A stretch of 64,000 nucleotides of DNA from a bacterium (GCA_016703265.1 JADJCK010000007.1:372001-436000); one strand, 5' to 3'; positions 55,601 to 64,000 are shown, numbered from the stretch's first letter. Numbers and translations: made by a program. The notes: generated from the letters alone by a model not told the origin.

Positions 55601-55774
55601 GACGTTGGGGCTGGCCCCGCGGTAGATCGTCGTCACCGAGACGATCGGCGGGTCGGTCTCCGGGTACTCGCGCACCGGCAGCCGCGTGAACGAGATGTAG
55701 CCCAGCAGCACCACCGCCAGGCTCATCACCACGGTGAAGACCGGCCGCCGGATGGAAACTTCGCTCAACTTCAT
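52646..55774 (-). CDS. RND efflux pump inner-membrane transporter (HAE1/AcrB type)
   Basis: The 1042-residue protein has the RND pattern: MKLSEVSIRRPVFTVVMSLA at the start, twelve helices in two sets of six, and two large periplasmic loops (VSVTTIYRGASPNVVETEIT in the first). The proton-relay helix is VLAIGLVVDDAIVVLENIYR, with the Asp pair in GLVVDDAIVV. It exports drugs or other amphipathic compounds with HlyD and TolC partners encoded just upstream. ATG 55774 overlaps the adaptor stop by 4 bases. Specificity cannot be read from sequence. Confidence 0.94.
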   Translation of the reverse strand: MKLSEVSIRRPVFTVVMSLAVVLLGYISFTRLPVREYPETDPPIVSVTTIYRGASPNVVETEITDVLEEQFSTIESVKTITSSSREQGSVITIEFELSREVDEAANDVRDRVSRVRGSLPREADDPIVAKVDINAQPIMWIALGSDRHSTLELSDVADRLLKERIQRLPGVGQVIIGGERRYAMRVWLDPMRLASRGLSVQDVERAIRVENAEIPSGRVEGTGREFAVRTRGELDTPEGFGAIIVARRGDDIVRLDEVATIEIGAEDERTLTRYNGQPAVGLGVVKQKQASTLDAADAVRAALPELTSLLPEGMRLDMAYDSSTFIAESVHEVRDTILIAIALVVLVVLVFLKSVRATIVPVVAIPISIVGAFTLAFALGFTINILTLLALVLAIGLVVDDAIVVLENIYRHLEMGKSRRQAAIDGVREIGFAVIATTIALVAVFIPVAFLTGSVGRLFREFGLTLAFAVALSAFVALTLTPMMCSRMLRPLHTDTGSWASRSFDSFFDGLARLYARTLDLALRWRVAVVLASVGLLVASVFLLRALPEELVPVEDRGTAFGIVLAPEGSTLEYTDRYMRMVEAQLLPLPERNGLFSATGLGFGGPGRVTDGFVFLNFKPRDERERSQQEVVGQMFPRLLGIPGVLAFLVNPPSLGGGFSSSDISYVLQADTYEELSGAVGTMMAAASKLGYLVNLDTDLKLNKPELQIAIDRERAAGLGVSVTDIGSTLEAYLGGRVAGDFKRGAKQYDVILQLQAAGRATPDVIEQIYLRGSGGQLVQLANVVNIKETVAPKELNHFNRVRSATITANLAPGTGLGQALTDLDAIWQDQLPRTIKRDLSGGSREFRESKNTLYIMFALALAFIFLVLAAQFESFVDPLTILLSVPLAVFGALLSLWLFDQSLNIFSRIGLIMLIGLVTKNAILIVEFANQLRAQGRSVVQAVTEASVIRLRPILMTSFATVFGILPIAIGLGAGAESRRPLGIAVVGGVLLSTFLTLLVVPVVYSMLARFTSAVRGGDEIHADGQAGSGEPAGAEVATGH

Positions 55775-56916
55775 CGGCTGCTCCCGCCCTGGGCGCCGGC
55801 CGCGCCGGGCTCGCCCGGTGCGCCGCCGCCAACCGGCATCACGCGGGCCCCGTCGTAGAGTTTCTGGTGTCCGGCGGTGACGACCTGCTGTCCGTTCTCC
55901 AGGCCGCCGGTCACCTCGACAACATCGGTCAGTCGCGTACCCAGCTGCACGGCGGCACGGGCCACGGTGCTGTCGGCCTTGACCACGTAGACGAACGACT
56001 GCCCGCCGGTGACGAACACGGCCTGGCTGGGCACGGTCAGCGCCTGGGCGCGCTCGGCCAGCACCAGCGTGACCGTGGCCGACATGCCGGGGCGCAGGCG
56101 CAGGTCGGGGTTGTCCAGCACGGCGACAACGCGCGTGCTGCGGGTCTCTTCGTCAAGCTGGGGCTCGATCACCGAGATGACGCCGTCACGGGCTTCGCCC
56201 GGGTGGGCCGTCGTCTCGACCTTTACGGGCGCACCCACGGCGAGGACACCCAGCAGCCGCTCAGGCACCGAGAACGTGAGCCGCAGGCGATCCAGCCGGG
56301 TCAGGTCGGTCAGCGGCGAGCCGGCGCGGACGAAGGCGCCCGGGCTCACGCGGCGGATGCCGACGCTGCCGGCGAAAGGAGCCGTCACGCGCGTCTTGGC
56401 GAGACGCGCCTGCGCGAGGTCCAGGTTGGCCTCGGCCACCTTGAGCGCCGCCGTGGCGTCGTCCAGGTCCTGCGGCGCGCCTGCGCCCTGGTCCACGACC
56501 GAGCGCACACGCTCGAACGTGGCCTTGCCCTGGTCGCGCAGGGCCTCGGCGCGCTGCGCCTCGGCGGCCAGTTGTACATCGTCGAGCCGGGCCAGCAGCG
56601 CCCCGGCGGCCACGTGGCCGCCCTCGGGGAACGGCAGCGCCTTGACCACGCCGTCGATCTCGGAGGTGACCTCGACGTGCTGGTCGGCTTCGAGCGTGCC
56701 TACGGTGGCGAAGCGGTCGGCCACCGCGCCGGTGGCGACGATCGCGGTCTCGACCGGCGTCGGGGGAGGAGCAAAGCCGCCGGCCGCCTTCTTTTCCTCG
56801 CAGCCGGCTGTCGCCAGCCCGAGGATGACGGCGCCCGCCGCCAGCAGAGTCGCTTTCGTCGTGCGCGCCGTGGCGCGCGCGGCGACATACTTACGGGTGT
56901 CCCGTGCCGTCATCAT
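55771..56916 (-). CDS. RND efflux periplasmic adaptor (HlyD/MFP family)
   Basis: The 381-residue lipoprotein (LAAGAVILGLATAGCEEKKA, lipobox LATAGC) is anchored at the inner membrane. In order are the first half of the lipoyl domain (VEVTSEIDGVVKALPFPEGG), a short coiled-coil hairpin (ATFERVRSVVDQGAGAPQDL), the second lipoyl half (KTRVTAPFAGSVGIRRVSPG) and beta-barrel domains (LRLRPGMSATVTLVLAE). It links the RND pump to TolC. It overlaps both neighbours, so the three genes are translated together. Confidence 0.93.
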   Translation of the reverse strand: MMTARDTRKYVAARATARTTKATLLAAGAVILGLATAGCEEKKAAGGFAPPPTPVETAIVATGAVADRFATVGTLEADQHVEVTSEIDGVVKALPFPEGGHVAAGALLARLDDVQLAAEAQRAEALRDQGKATFERVRSVVDQGAGAPQDLDDATAALKVAEANLDLAQARLAKTRVTAPFAGSVGIRRVSPGAFVRAGSPLTDLTRLDRLRLTFSVPERLLGVLAVGAPVKVETTAHPGEARDGVISVIEPQLDEETRSTRVVAVLDNPDLRLRPGMSATVTLVLAERAQALTVPSQAVFVTGGQSFVYVVKADSTVARAAVQLGTRLTDVVEVTGGLENGQQVVTAGHQKLYDGARVMPVGGGAPGEPGAAGAQGGSSR

Positions 56917-58535
56917 CACTCCCGTTCCGCCGCCGCGCGGTACCAACCGCCGGTCAGCTGGGTCAAGGCGGCCGCGGCGCGCGCCGTGCGCACCAGGGCT
57001 TGCGAGTAGCGTTGCTGCGCGCCGGCGAGGTCTGCCGAGAGGCGGACCACCTCGAAAGCCGTGCTGCGCCCGTTGCGGTATTCGATCATGCCGATCTCGA
57101 CCTGGCGGATCGACGCCTCGACGCCGGCGCGGGCCAGTTCGAGCCGGCGGGCCCCGCGGTCCAGTTCGCGATACTGGGCGCGGACCTGCTCGTCGAGCTG
57201 CCGGCGCGCGCCTTCGATCTGGTGGTCGGCGCGCGCGACTTCGGCGCGCTGGCGTGCGGCCTCGCCGCTGCCGGCCCGGCCGCCGATGGGCACGCTCACG
57301 ACAACGCCCGCGTTCCACCACGGGTAGTCGCGGTCGCGCACCTGGGCCCAGCCGGGCCCGAAACCGTCGGCGATGTCGTAGCGGATCGTGTCGTTCGAGC
57401 CGGGGAAGACCACGTCGCGGGCCGAGCCGGACAGGCCGTAGCCGCCGAGGCCGCCGAACACGTCCAGGCGCGGGCGGGCATCCCAGCGCGCACCGTCGGC
57501 GCGGGCCCGCGCTGCGCCGCGCTGTTCAGCCAGGGCCTGCAGGTCGGGGTTGTTCCCGGCCGCGGCCACGAGCAGCGCGTCGAGCGTGACCTCGCGCAGG
57601 CGCGCCGGCGGCTCGTCGGCGGGGCGGAACCGGGGCTGGCCACCGGAAGGGCGACGGCCGACCAGGCTGGCCAGCCGGTCCGAGCGGCGGTCGAGCTGTT
57701 CGTCGGCGTCGAGCACGCGCTGTTCCTGCTCGGCCAGGAACACCTCGGCGCTGGCCACCTGGCTGGGGCCGACCAGGCCGGCGCGCGCGCGAAGCTTCGT
57801 CTCGTCCAGGAAGAGCCGGGTGCGGTCGCGAATGAGTGTGGCGACGGCCAGGTCGCGTTCGGCGGCGTAGAGCTCCCAGTACTCGGCCTCGACCTCGGCG
57901 GCCACGGCCTGCCGTGCCGATTGGCGCCGCGAACCGGCCGCGGCGGCGATGCGCTCGGCCGCCCTCAGTTCGGCGCGCGACGCAGGCCCGAAGCCTTTCA
58001 ACAAGGGCTGCCGGACGGTCAGCGAACCGAAGGTCCCGTACTGCGGCGAGAGCGACGCATACGCCGAGTTCGTGACGGTGCGCACCGTCGACAGCGACGC
58101 CGACAGCTCGGTGCCGATGGGCAGCGTCATGCGGGCACCTGCCTCGAGTTCGGCGGTCTCGTTGCTGACCACCGGCGCGCCGGAGAACAGGGAGGCCGCC
58201 GGCTGGTCGCTGCCGGTCCAGGTGGCGCTGCCGAACAACTCCGGGTCAAAGGCGCCACGCTCGCTGCGCAATGCCGCCTCGGCCGCGGCCAGGTCGGCGT
58301 CGGCCAGGCGTGCAGCTACGGCCTGCTCGTCGGCAGCGGCCAGCAGGGTCGCCAGGTCGATCCTCTCGCCCGGCAGGGCATCGAGGACGGCCGCCAGGGA
58401 ACTGTCGGGACCGACGGGCGCCATCGTCTCTGCTCGCGTCGCCGACATTGCCGGCTTGACCAGCAGCAGCGCCGCCGACAACACGAGCCACACGGGAATG
58501 GCGGCGTGACCGCGCCGCTTCGGAAAACCTTGCAT
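56916..58535 (-). CDS. TolC-family outer-membrane efflux protein
   Basis: ATG 58535 follows AGAGGA; the protein has 539 residues. It has a signal peptide (IPVWLVLSAALLLVKPAMSA) and two homologous halves rich in Ala/Arg/Glu helices (LADADLAAAEAALRSERGAF; VARADHQIEGARRQLDEQVR) separated by strands (LTVRQPLLKGFG), which fit the barrel-and-tunnel TolC fold. It forms the exit duct for the RND pump. It is the first gene of the tripartite operon, with the promoter probably in 58536-58700, shared divergently with the DMT permease. Confidence 0.9.
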   Translation of the reverse strand: MQGFPKRRGHAAIPVWLVLSAALLLVKPAMSATRAETMAPVGPDSSLAAVLDALPGERIDLATLLAAADEQAVAARLADADLAAAEAALRSERGAFDPELFGSATWTGSDQPAASLFSGAPVVSNETAELEAGARMTLPIGTELSASLSTVRTVTNSAYASLSPQYGTFGSLTVRQPLLKGFGPASRAELRAAERIAAAAGSRRQSARQAVAAEVEAEYWELYAAERDLAVATLIRDRTRLFLDETKLRARAGLVGPSQVASAEVFLAEQEQRVLDADEQLDRRSDRLASLVGRRPSGGQPRFRPADEPPARLREVTLDALLVAAAGNNPDLQALAEQRGAARARADGARWDARPRLDVFGGLGGYGLSGSARDVVFPGSNDTIRYDIADGFGPGWAQVRDRDYPWWNAGVVVSVPIGGRAGSGEAARQRAEVARADHQIEGARRQLDEQVRAQYRELDRGARRLELARAGVEASIRQVEIGMIEYRNGRSTAFEVVRLSADLAGAQQRYSQALVRTARAAAALTQLTGGWYRAAAERE

Positions 58536-58700
58536 GCGTCGGGATCCTCTCAACCAGGCCAGGGGTGACCGCCGAATATGCCTCGGCGGACCAATCTAGC
58601 CCCGATCCTTCTGATTCGCCTCCGCTGGACGAAAAACTCACGAAGTCCCATCATGGTGGTCCTGTCGTCCCCTTTTCAACAAGCCGGGAGCCTGCCCCGC

Positions 58701-59588
58701 ATGTCCGCCGCGAACCAGCGCCGGGCCACCTGGTGCGCCCTTGGGGCCGTCGCCGTGTGGTCGACGGTCGCCACCGCCTTCAAGCTGGCCCTGCGGCACC
58801 TGGATACCTACCAGCTGCTCTTCGTGGCGGTGGCGGTCTCACTGCTCTGCCTCACGGCGGTGCTGGTCGTGCAGCGACGGCTCGGGGACCTGGCGCGGGT
58901 CGCCGACGGCGACCGGACGCGGGCCCTGTTGCTGGGGGCGCTCAACCCCTTCGCCTACTACCTGGTCCTGTTCGCGGCCTACGACCGACTCCCGGCGCAG
59001 GTGGCGCAGCCGATCAACTACACCTGGGCGCTGACGCTGTCGTGGCTGGCGATTCCCCTGCTGCGCCAGAAGCCCCGCCGGCGCGTGCTGCTGGCCGGCC
59101 TCGTCTGCTACGCGGGCGTCTTCCTGATCGCCACCGGCGGCAGCGCGGCGGGATTCGCCATGGCCGACCCCCTTGGCGTGGGACTGGCCCTCGGCAGTAC
59201 GGTGCTGTGGGCGCTCTACTGGCTGGCGAACGCGCGGTCGCGTCTGGACCCGGTGGTCGGCCTGTGGTGGAACTTCGCCGGAGCGGCGCCACTGTGCCTG
59301 GCGACCGTTGCGCTGCGCTCGGGATTCGACCTCTCGGCACCGGGGCTGCTGGCCGGCTCCTACGTGGGCGCCTTCGAGATGGGCTTCACGTTCATCCTCT
59401 GGCTGAGCGCCCTGCGCCTGTCGACGAGCGCGGCCCGTGTAGCCAACCTCATTTTCCTGTCGCCCCTGCTTTCGCTGGTGCTCATCCACTTCGTGCTGCA
59501 TGAAGCCGTGCGTCCGGCGACCATTGCCGGACTGGCCCTGATCATCGGCGGGCTGTGGTGGCAGCAGTCCGAGCGCACGACTGCCTGA
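58701..59588 (+). CDS. EamA/DMT-family transporter
   Basis: The start ATG 58701 has GGGAG upstream; the protein has 295 residues. Ten membrane helices form two EamA repeats (GAVAVWSTVATAFKLALRHL at the start; VGAFEMGFTFILWLSALRLS in the second). The family exports metabolites such as amino acids. Both repeats end in short basic loops, as expected. Divergent from the efflux operon. Substrate unknown. Confidence 0.85.
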   Translation: MSAANQRRATWCALGAVAVWSTVATAFKLALRHLDTYQLLFVAVAVSLLCLTAVLVVQRRLGDLARVADGDRTRALLLGALNPFAYYLVLFAAYDRLPAQVAQPINYTWALTLSWLAIPLLRQKPRRRVLLAGLVCYAGVFLIATGGSAAGFAMADPLGVGLALGSTVLWALYWLANARSRLDPVVGLWWNFAGAAPLCLATVALRSGFDLSAPGLLAGSYVGAFEMGFTFILWLSALRLSTSAARVANLIFLSPLLSLVLIHFVLHEAVRPATIAGLALIIGGLWWQQSERTTA

Positions 59589-59687
59589 AACGGGAACCCG
59601 CGGGCCTGATCCGGGGTTGAATACCTTTCGCGCTACCTGAGATCCGGCGCGATCCACGAGCCTCCGCCACCCGGAAGGAAGCAGCCC

Positions 59688-60404
59688 ATGCCGGCGTCCC
59701 GTCAATCGTCCCGTCGACCGCTCCGTCGATTCCTGGCCTGGTCCCGCCGCAGCGGCACTCTGTCCCTGCTGCTCATGCTGACCAGCCTGCTCGCGTTCCG
59801 CTCGGCCGTTGCCGACTGGTACGACGTGCCCACGGGCTCGATGATCCCGACGCTGCTGGTGGGCGACCGCATCGTCGTGGACAAGCTGGCGTACGACGTG
59901 AAGCTGCCGTTCACCGGCACGCGGCTGGTCGAGCGCGGCGACCCGGCGCGGGGGGACATCGTCACCTGCAGTTCCCCGGCCGACGGCACGCGACTGGTCA
60001 AACGCGTGGCGGGCGTGCCCGGCGACGTGATCGCCATGAACGGCAACCGGCTGACCGTCAACGGCAACGACGTGGAGTACGCGGCCGCCGACGAGGCAGC
60101 GTTGCGCGGGATGGTGGGGCCGGAAGCGGCCGGCTGGTATTTCGCGCTCGAGGGATTGCCGGGCCATCCGCACGTGGTGGCGTTCAGCGGCGGCGGCCAG
60201 CGACCCGACGTGCGCGAGTTCCGTGTCCCGACCGGCCACTATTTCCTGCTCGGCGACAACCGCGACCAGAGCGCCGACTCGCGCTGGTTCGGGTTCGTCG
60301 CGCGCGAGGATATCGGTGGCCGCGTGGTCGGCCTGGCCAGCTCCCTGGACATCAAGCACCGGTACCGTCCGCGCTGGTCGCGGTTCTTCAGCGCCGTCAG
60401 CTAG
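59688..60404 (+). CDS. lepB: Signal peptidase I
   Basis: The 238-residue enzyme has a single N-terminal helix (SLLLMLTSLLAFRSAVADWY) and the catalytic Ser in VPTGSMIPTLLVGD. The catalytic Lys is in RLVKRVAGVPGD, and the box GDNRDQSADSRWFGFV is intact. It removes signal peptides from exported proteins such as the many secreted ones in this window. The ATG at 59688 follows GGAAGGAAGCAGCCC. It has only one membrane segment, as in Gram-positive types, instead of the two of E. coli LepB. Confidence 0.93.
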   Translation: MPASRQSSRRPLRRFLAWSRRSGTLSLLLMLTSLLAFRSAVADWYDVPTGSMIPTLLVGDRIVVDKLAYDVKLPFTGTRLVERGDPARGDIVTCSSPADGTRLVKRVAGVPGDVIAMNGNRLTVNGNDVEYAAADEAALRGMVGPEAAGWYFALEGLPGHPHVVAFSGGGQRPDVREFRVPTGHYFLLGDNRDQSADSRWFGFVAREDIGGRVVGLASSLDIKHRYRPRWSRFFSAVS

Positions 60405-60407
60405 GCG

Positions 60408-61811
60408 CTACGACATGCGCACCCAGCGCACCAGGGTGCGGAAGCTGGGCGGCTTGCCCGTCATGAGCAGGCCGATGCGGAACACCTTGGCCGCGAACCA
60501 CAGCGCACCGGCGGCGCCGGCGGCGGCGACAAGCACGCTCAGCCACACCTGCCAGGTCGGCGGCGGCGAACTCGAGCTCATGCGCAGCAGCATCGCGTAG
60601 AGGTTGACCGGCGGCAGGAAGCTCATCGCCACCGCCAGCGCGCCGTCCGGGTGGCGGGTGATGGGCAGCCAGAGCAGCCACGGCAGCATGTTCATCATCA
60701 TCACCGGGCTCATCAGCGTGCCGGCCTCGCTCACGTCGTTCACGGCGGCGCCGATGGCGCCCATCAGGCCGGCCATCATCGCGTAGGAGAGGATGTAGAA
60801 CACCACGAGCCAGACCAGGAGCAGGGGGTCGACGAGGTCCAGTACGGCGAACGAAGCCAGAGTGGCCAGTCCCATCGCCGCGTAGATCCCGAGCATCACC
60901 AGGCCCACGCCCATCTGGGCGAGGATCTTGCCGGTCATCAGTTCCAGGGGCGAAGCCGCGGCGAGCAGCACCTCGACCACGCGGCTCGACTTGTCCTCGA
61001 CGGTGTTGGTCATCAGCTGCGAGCCCGTCGACATGACCGACATCAGCAGCAACGCCATGAATCCCGCCGGCACCAGCAGGTTCAGCGCCTCGTGCGATTT
61101 CCGCTCGCCCTCGGGCGTCACCACGCGGGTGTTGGCACCGGACACCTCCGTCATCGCCGACACCAGTCCCGGTTCCAGGCCGGCGGCCGCGATGCGCGCC
61201 TCGACCAGCGTGCGGGCCAGTGCGCCGCGCAGTTCGTCCTGCAGGCGGTCGTCCAGCTTCGGCGGCACGTACAGGTCGTAGGCGCCGTAGGTCCCGCCCG
61301 CTGCCGTGACGGCCGTGGCGTGGATCACGACCAGGGCGACCGCAGCGCCGGTGTCGGCGGCGGAGGCGCGTGTGCGCCCGGCCAGGCGCGTCTTCCAGGC
61401 CTCGAGCGAATCCTCGCCGGCGACGACCAGCCTCAGCCGCGGGGCCTCGCCCATGGCCGTCGCGAGCGCCTGCTCCATGGCGGCAGAGGCCGCCGCGCCG
61501 CCCACGGCCTGCGCACCTTCAGGCAGTCGGGTCGCGATCTCCTCGCGCATGCGCGTACCCGCATCGAGCCGTCGACGGGCCATCGAGGTCGGCGACAATT
61601 CGCGTTCCAGGAGCGGTGCGATGGTGCCCGTGGGGTCACTGACGGCGACGATACCGACGACGCGCGGCGCTCGCTCGTCCATCATGCGCGGCATCACGAA
61701 CGTCATCAGGGCGATGATCGCCGGCAGCACCAGCACGCCGATGACGAAACTGCGGGTCATGACCGTGGCGGCGAACTCGCGCCGGGCGACCCAGCCGATC
61801 TTCTTCAGCAT
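60408..61811 (-). CDS. ABC transporter permease (NatB/ABC-2 type)
   Basis: The 467-residue protein starts KKIGWVARREFAATVMTRSF with a helix (FVIGVLVLPAIIALMTFV). A long extracytoplasmic region of ~200 residues follows, then five or six helices (FMALLLMSVMSTGSQLMTNT, MVLLAAASPLELMTGK-like loop, LVMLGIYAAMGLATLASFAV). This is the NatB layout of the ABC-2 family. It overlaps the ATPase gene by 7 bases. Some relatives export Na+, but the substrate is not shown here. Confidence 0.88.
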   Translation of the reverse strand: MLKKIGWVARREFAATVMTRSFVIGVLVLPAIIALMTFVMPRMMDERAPRVVGIVAVSDPTGTIAPLLERELSPTSMARRRLDAGTRMREEIATRLPEGAQAVGGAAASAAMEQALATAMGEAPRLRLVVAGEDSLEAWKTRLAGRTRASAADTGAAVALVVIHATAVTAAGGTYGAYDLYVPPKLDDRLQDELRGALARTLVEARIAAAGLEPGLVSAMTEVSGANTRVVTPEGERKSHEALNLLVPAGFMALLLMSVMSTGSQLMTNTVEDKSSRVVEVLLAAASPLELMTGKILAQMGVGLVMLGIYAAMGLATLASFAVLDLVDPLLLVWLVVFYILSYAMMAGLMGAIGAAVNDVSEAGTLMSPVMMMNMLPWLLWLPITRHPDGALAVAMSFLPPVNLYAMLLRMSSSSPPPTWQVWLSVLVAAAGAAGALWFAAKVFRIGLLMTGKPPSFRTLVRWVRMS

Positions 61812-62737
61812 GAGGTGCGCTCCCGCGTGACGATGCGGACGAACACGTCTTCCAGTGTCGGTCGCAGCAGTTCGACGCGCCGGCTGGGCAGCGCGCCCGC
61901 CACCGCCGCCACGGCGGCAGCGGGATCGGCCTCGGGACGCAGCGTGACGCGAACTCCGGCCGCGTCGTGCGCAACGGCGGCCACGCATGCCAGCGCCGCC
62001 ACGGGCCCCAGGTCGGGCTCGGCGGCAAGCGGCTCGCATTCGACCTGGCGGGATTCGGCCTGGCCGCGGATCGCAGCCAGCGAATCGTCGAGGACCTTGC
62101 GGCCGCGATCGATCATCACGATGCGGTCGCACAACTGCTCGGCCTGCGCCATCTGGTGGGTCGAGAACAGGATCGTGGCGCCGCGCGCGTGCTGTTCAAG
62201 GAAGAGGTCGCGCAGCAGGCGCGTGCTGACCGGGTCCAGTCCGCTGAACGGTTCGTCGAGGATCAGCAACTGCGGTTCGTTGAGGACCGCGGCGATGAAC
62301 TGCACCTTCTGCTGCATGCCCTTCGAGAGTTCCTCGCACTTCTTGTCGGCCACGCCGGCCAGCTCGACGCGCTCCAGCCAGTGCGTCACGCGACGGTCGA
62401 GGTCGCCCGAGGGCACGCTCTTGAGGTGCCCCATGAAGCGGAGGAAAGCGCCGACCTTCATCTTGCGGTACAGGCCGCGGTCTTCGGGCAGGTAACCGAG
62501 GCGGTCCTTCGCGTCGAGCGCGCGCCGGCAGCCGAGCACTTCCAGTTCGCCGCTGTCGGGGAACTGGATGGCCATGATCATGCGGATCGTCGTCGTCTTG
62601 CCGGCCCCGTTCGGGCCGATGAAGCCGCAGAGCGAGCCGGTGGGCACGTCGAGGTCGAGGTCGGTGACCGCCGCGGTGGACCCGAAGGTCTTGGTCACCG
62701 CGCTCAGGCGCACGGCAGTGTTCACGTCGGGAATCAT
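61805..62737 (-). CDS. ABC transporter ATP-binding protein (NatA type)
   Basis: The 310-residue ATPase has Walker A GPNGAGKTTT, signature LSKGMQQKVQFIAA, Walker B LLILDEPFSGLDPV and H-loop ILFSTHQMAQAEQ. A C-terminal ~80-residue extension (RPTLEDVFVRIVTRE at the end) is typical of NatA-like exporters. It powers the overlapping permease gene. ATG 62737 follows a weak AAGG. A strong GC hairpin separates it from the upstream peptidase gene. Confidence 0.92.
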   Translation of the reverse strand: MIPDVNTAVRLSAVTKTFGSTAAVTDLDLDVPTGSLCGFIGPNGAGKTTTIRMIMAIQFPDSGELEVLGCRRALDAKDRLGYLPEDRGLYRKMKVGAFLRFMGHLKSVPSGDLDRRVTHWLERVELAGVADKKCEELSKGMQQKVQFIAAVLNEPQLLILDEPFSGLDPVSTRLLRDLFLEQHARGATILFSTHQMAQAEQLCDRIVMIDRGRKVLDDSLAAIRGQAESRQVECEPLAAEPDLGPVAALACVAAVAHDAAGVRVTLRPEADPAAAVAAVAGALPSRRVELLRPTLEDVFVRIVTRERTSC

Positions 62738-62764
62738 CCTTGGTCCGGGAATCCGTGTGGGGCG

Positions 62765-62794
62765 GGGCGGGGACGGTGATCGCCGTCCCCGCCC
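62765..62794 (-). terminator. Hairpin between the S9 peptidase and ABC genes
   Basis: A 12-bp GC stem (62765-62776 with 62783-62794) and a 6-base loop lie 15 bases after the peptidase stop. There is no T run, so termination may be partial. Confidence 0.6.
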
Positions 62795-62809
62795 GCCTGT
62801 CCGCCCTCG

Positions 62810-64000
62810 CTAGTTGGTGGCGCCGGCCGCGGGGGCGGGCGCCTTGTCGAGCGTCACCTGGCTGACGTCGACGGTGATGGCCGCCAGCGCGGCGGTGGTC
62901 TCCTCGCTCATGGTCTCCTGCGCCCGGCCACCGAGGTGCCTGGCCAGGAACTTCTCCATGGCGGCGGCCAGAGCCAGCCGATTGCCCGGCGCGCGGAAGC
63001 CGTGGCCCTCGTCACCGGCCACCAGGTACTCGACCGGCTTCTGCTTCTGGCGCAGCGCGACGACGATCTGGTCGGACTCGTGCTGCTTCACGCGCGGGTC
63101 GTTGGCGCCGTGCACCACCAGCAGCGGGGCCTTGATGTTCTCGCACTGGAACAACGGCGAACGGTCGATCAGGTCCTGGCGTTCGGCCTCGATGGACGGG
63201 TTGCCCACGCGGAGGTAGAACGAGCCCTCGAGGAACGGCTTCCAGTACTCGGGGAAGCTCTCGATGAGGGTCACCAGGTTCGAGGGTCCCACGTACGGCA
63301 CGCCGCACGCGTACAGGTCGGGCGTGTAGGTCACGCCGGCCAGGGTCGCGTAGCCGCCGTAGCTGCCGCCGAAGATGCCCACGCGCTTCGGGTCGGCAAT
63401 GCCCTGCGCGATCAGCCACTGCACGGCGTCGGTGACGTCGTGCTGCATGGCGCCCGTGCCCCACTCGCGGTTGCCGGCATTCAGGTAGCGCTTGCCGTAG
63501 CCGGTCGAGGCGCGGTAGTTCACCTGCATGACCGCATAGCCGCGGTTGGCGAGGAACTGCGCGTACGGCTCGTAGCCCCAGAAGTCGCGCGCCCACGGGC
63601 CGCCGTGGATGTACATGACCACCGGCAGGTTCTTTTCGCCGAGGCCCTTGGGCAGGGTCAGGTAGCCGTGGATCTTCATGCCGTCCCGCGCCGTGTAGGT
63701 GACCGGGCGCATGTGCGCGAGGTCGCCGGAGGGCAGGTCGGGACGCGCCTTGTAGACGAGAGTCGCCGCCGCCGACTTCGCGTCATACAGGTAGACGGAG
63801 CCCGGGTCGACGTCGCTGTGCACGGCCACGAGCAGCCGGCTCATGTCGTCGGTCATGCCGGTGACGGCCAGTTCCCCCTCGGGCATCGCCTTGCGCAGCG
63901 CGTCCCAGAGCTTCTGCGCCTCGGCGGTCTTCGGGTACACGCGGTCGCGATCGCCGGTGTACGAAGTGGCGATCAGTTCGTCGGTCTGCGGGTGGAAGAC
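62810..64000 (-). CDS. S9-family (prolyl oligopeptidase-like) peptidase, N-terminus beyond the window
   Basis: The frame is open from the window edge (VFHPQTDELIATSYTG...) to the stop at 62810, about 396 residues. The end of the beta-propeller (LLVAVHSDVDPGSVYLYDAK) leads into an alpha/beta hydrolase: oxyanion region VVMYIHGGPWARDFWG, nucleophile GIFGGSYGGYATLAG (Ser of GGSYGG), Asp in VVHGANDPRVKQHE and His in GDEGHGFRAPGN. Such enzymes cleave peptides after proline or remove N-terminal dipeptides or acyl amino acids. The missing N-terminus may hold a signal peptide. Confidence 0.9.
   Translation of the reverse strand, partial: VFHPQTDELIATSYTGDRDRVYPKTAEAQKLWDALRKAMPEGELAVTGMTDDMSRLLVAVHSDVDPGSVYLYDAKSAAATLVYKARPDLPSGDLAHMRPVTYTARDGMKIHGYLTLPKGLGEKNLPVVMYIHGGPWARDFWGYEPYAQFLANRGYAVMQVNYRASTGYGKRYLNAGNREWGTGAMQHDVTDAVQWLIAQGIADPKRVGIFGGSYGGYATLAGVTYTPDLYACGVPYVGPSNLVTLIESFPEYWKPFLEGSFYLRVGNPSIEAERQDLIDRSPLFQCENIKAPLLVVHGANDPRVKQHESDQIVVALRQKQKPVEYLVAGDEGHGFRAPGNRLALAAAMEKFLARHLGGRAQETMSEETTAALAAITVDVSQVTLDKAPAPAAGATN

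Overview
This window is about two-thirds or more G+C and packed with genes on both strands. I see no rRNA, tRNA, CRISPR array, transposase or phage genes. Several traits suggest an uncultured bacterium near the FCB group (Krumholzibacteriota, Eisenbacteria or Gemmatimonadota-like). These are a B12-dependent ribonucleotide reductase, ThyX instead of ThyA, a futalosine-pathway MqnD, two HDOD proteins, a surface protein with a FlgD-like C-terminal domain, and a TolC/HlyD/RND pump. The placement is inference only.

Layout. 1-2058: end of a biotin carboxylase, a biotin-carrier protein, an HDOD protein and a small phosphatase/ArsC protein. 2059-5516: a structured leader, nrdJ and its terminator. 5708-14373: an RCC1-repeat surface protein, a glutathione peroxidase-like protein, membrane proteins, an outer-membrane protein, a UMF1-type MFS carrier, a pentapeptide protein and a FapA-like protein. 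14512-19680: second HDOD protein, ThrE-type exporter, POT transporter, unknown membrane protein. 20626-25995: complete livKHMGF branched-chain amino-acid ABC operon plus a CBS-ACT protein. 26016-28962: an anchored lectin-like protein, then an ECF sigma factor, an anti-sigma-like protein and a DUF4097 protein. 29071-35117: ACE-like M2 peptidase, a polyamine pair (agmatinase plus deoxyhypusine-synthase-like), a highly acidic protein, a SET-domain protein and MqnD. 35174-45618: envelope proteins, two glycosyltransferases, then a peptidoglycan-sugar salvage pair (NamZ and a fused MurU-AmgK), MalQ and an MFS carrier. 45660-52558: a secreted nuclease/phosphatase-like lipoprotein, an RlmI-type methyltransferase, a Tat-exported epimerase-like protein, and an operon hutU-thyX-selenoprotein. 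52646-64000: an RND efflux operon, a DMT permease, signal peptidase I, an ABC exporter pair and a truncated S9 peptidase.

The most interesting observation is a gene hidden by an in-frame TGA. At 49189-49539 (minus strand) an ArsC/Spx-family thioredoxin-fold protein reads continuously through TGA at codon 15, giving the motif U-T-S-C where Spx has C-T-S-C. A bacterial SECIS-like hairpin begins 13 nt after the TGA. Other notable points are the cytosolic NamZ next to a MurU-AmgK fusion, which together make a complete MurNAc-to-UDP-MurNAc salvage route, and a leader RNA of at least five hairpins in front of the B12-dependent reductase.

Quality warning: at least ten genes carry single-base frameshifts, mostly at short G or C runs. 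Three of these cases lie in or near a signal peptide or are paired and self-compensating. In otherwise intact, family-length genes this pattern looks like indel errors in the assembled sequence rather than gene decay. Those genes are annotated over their whole inferred span.
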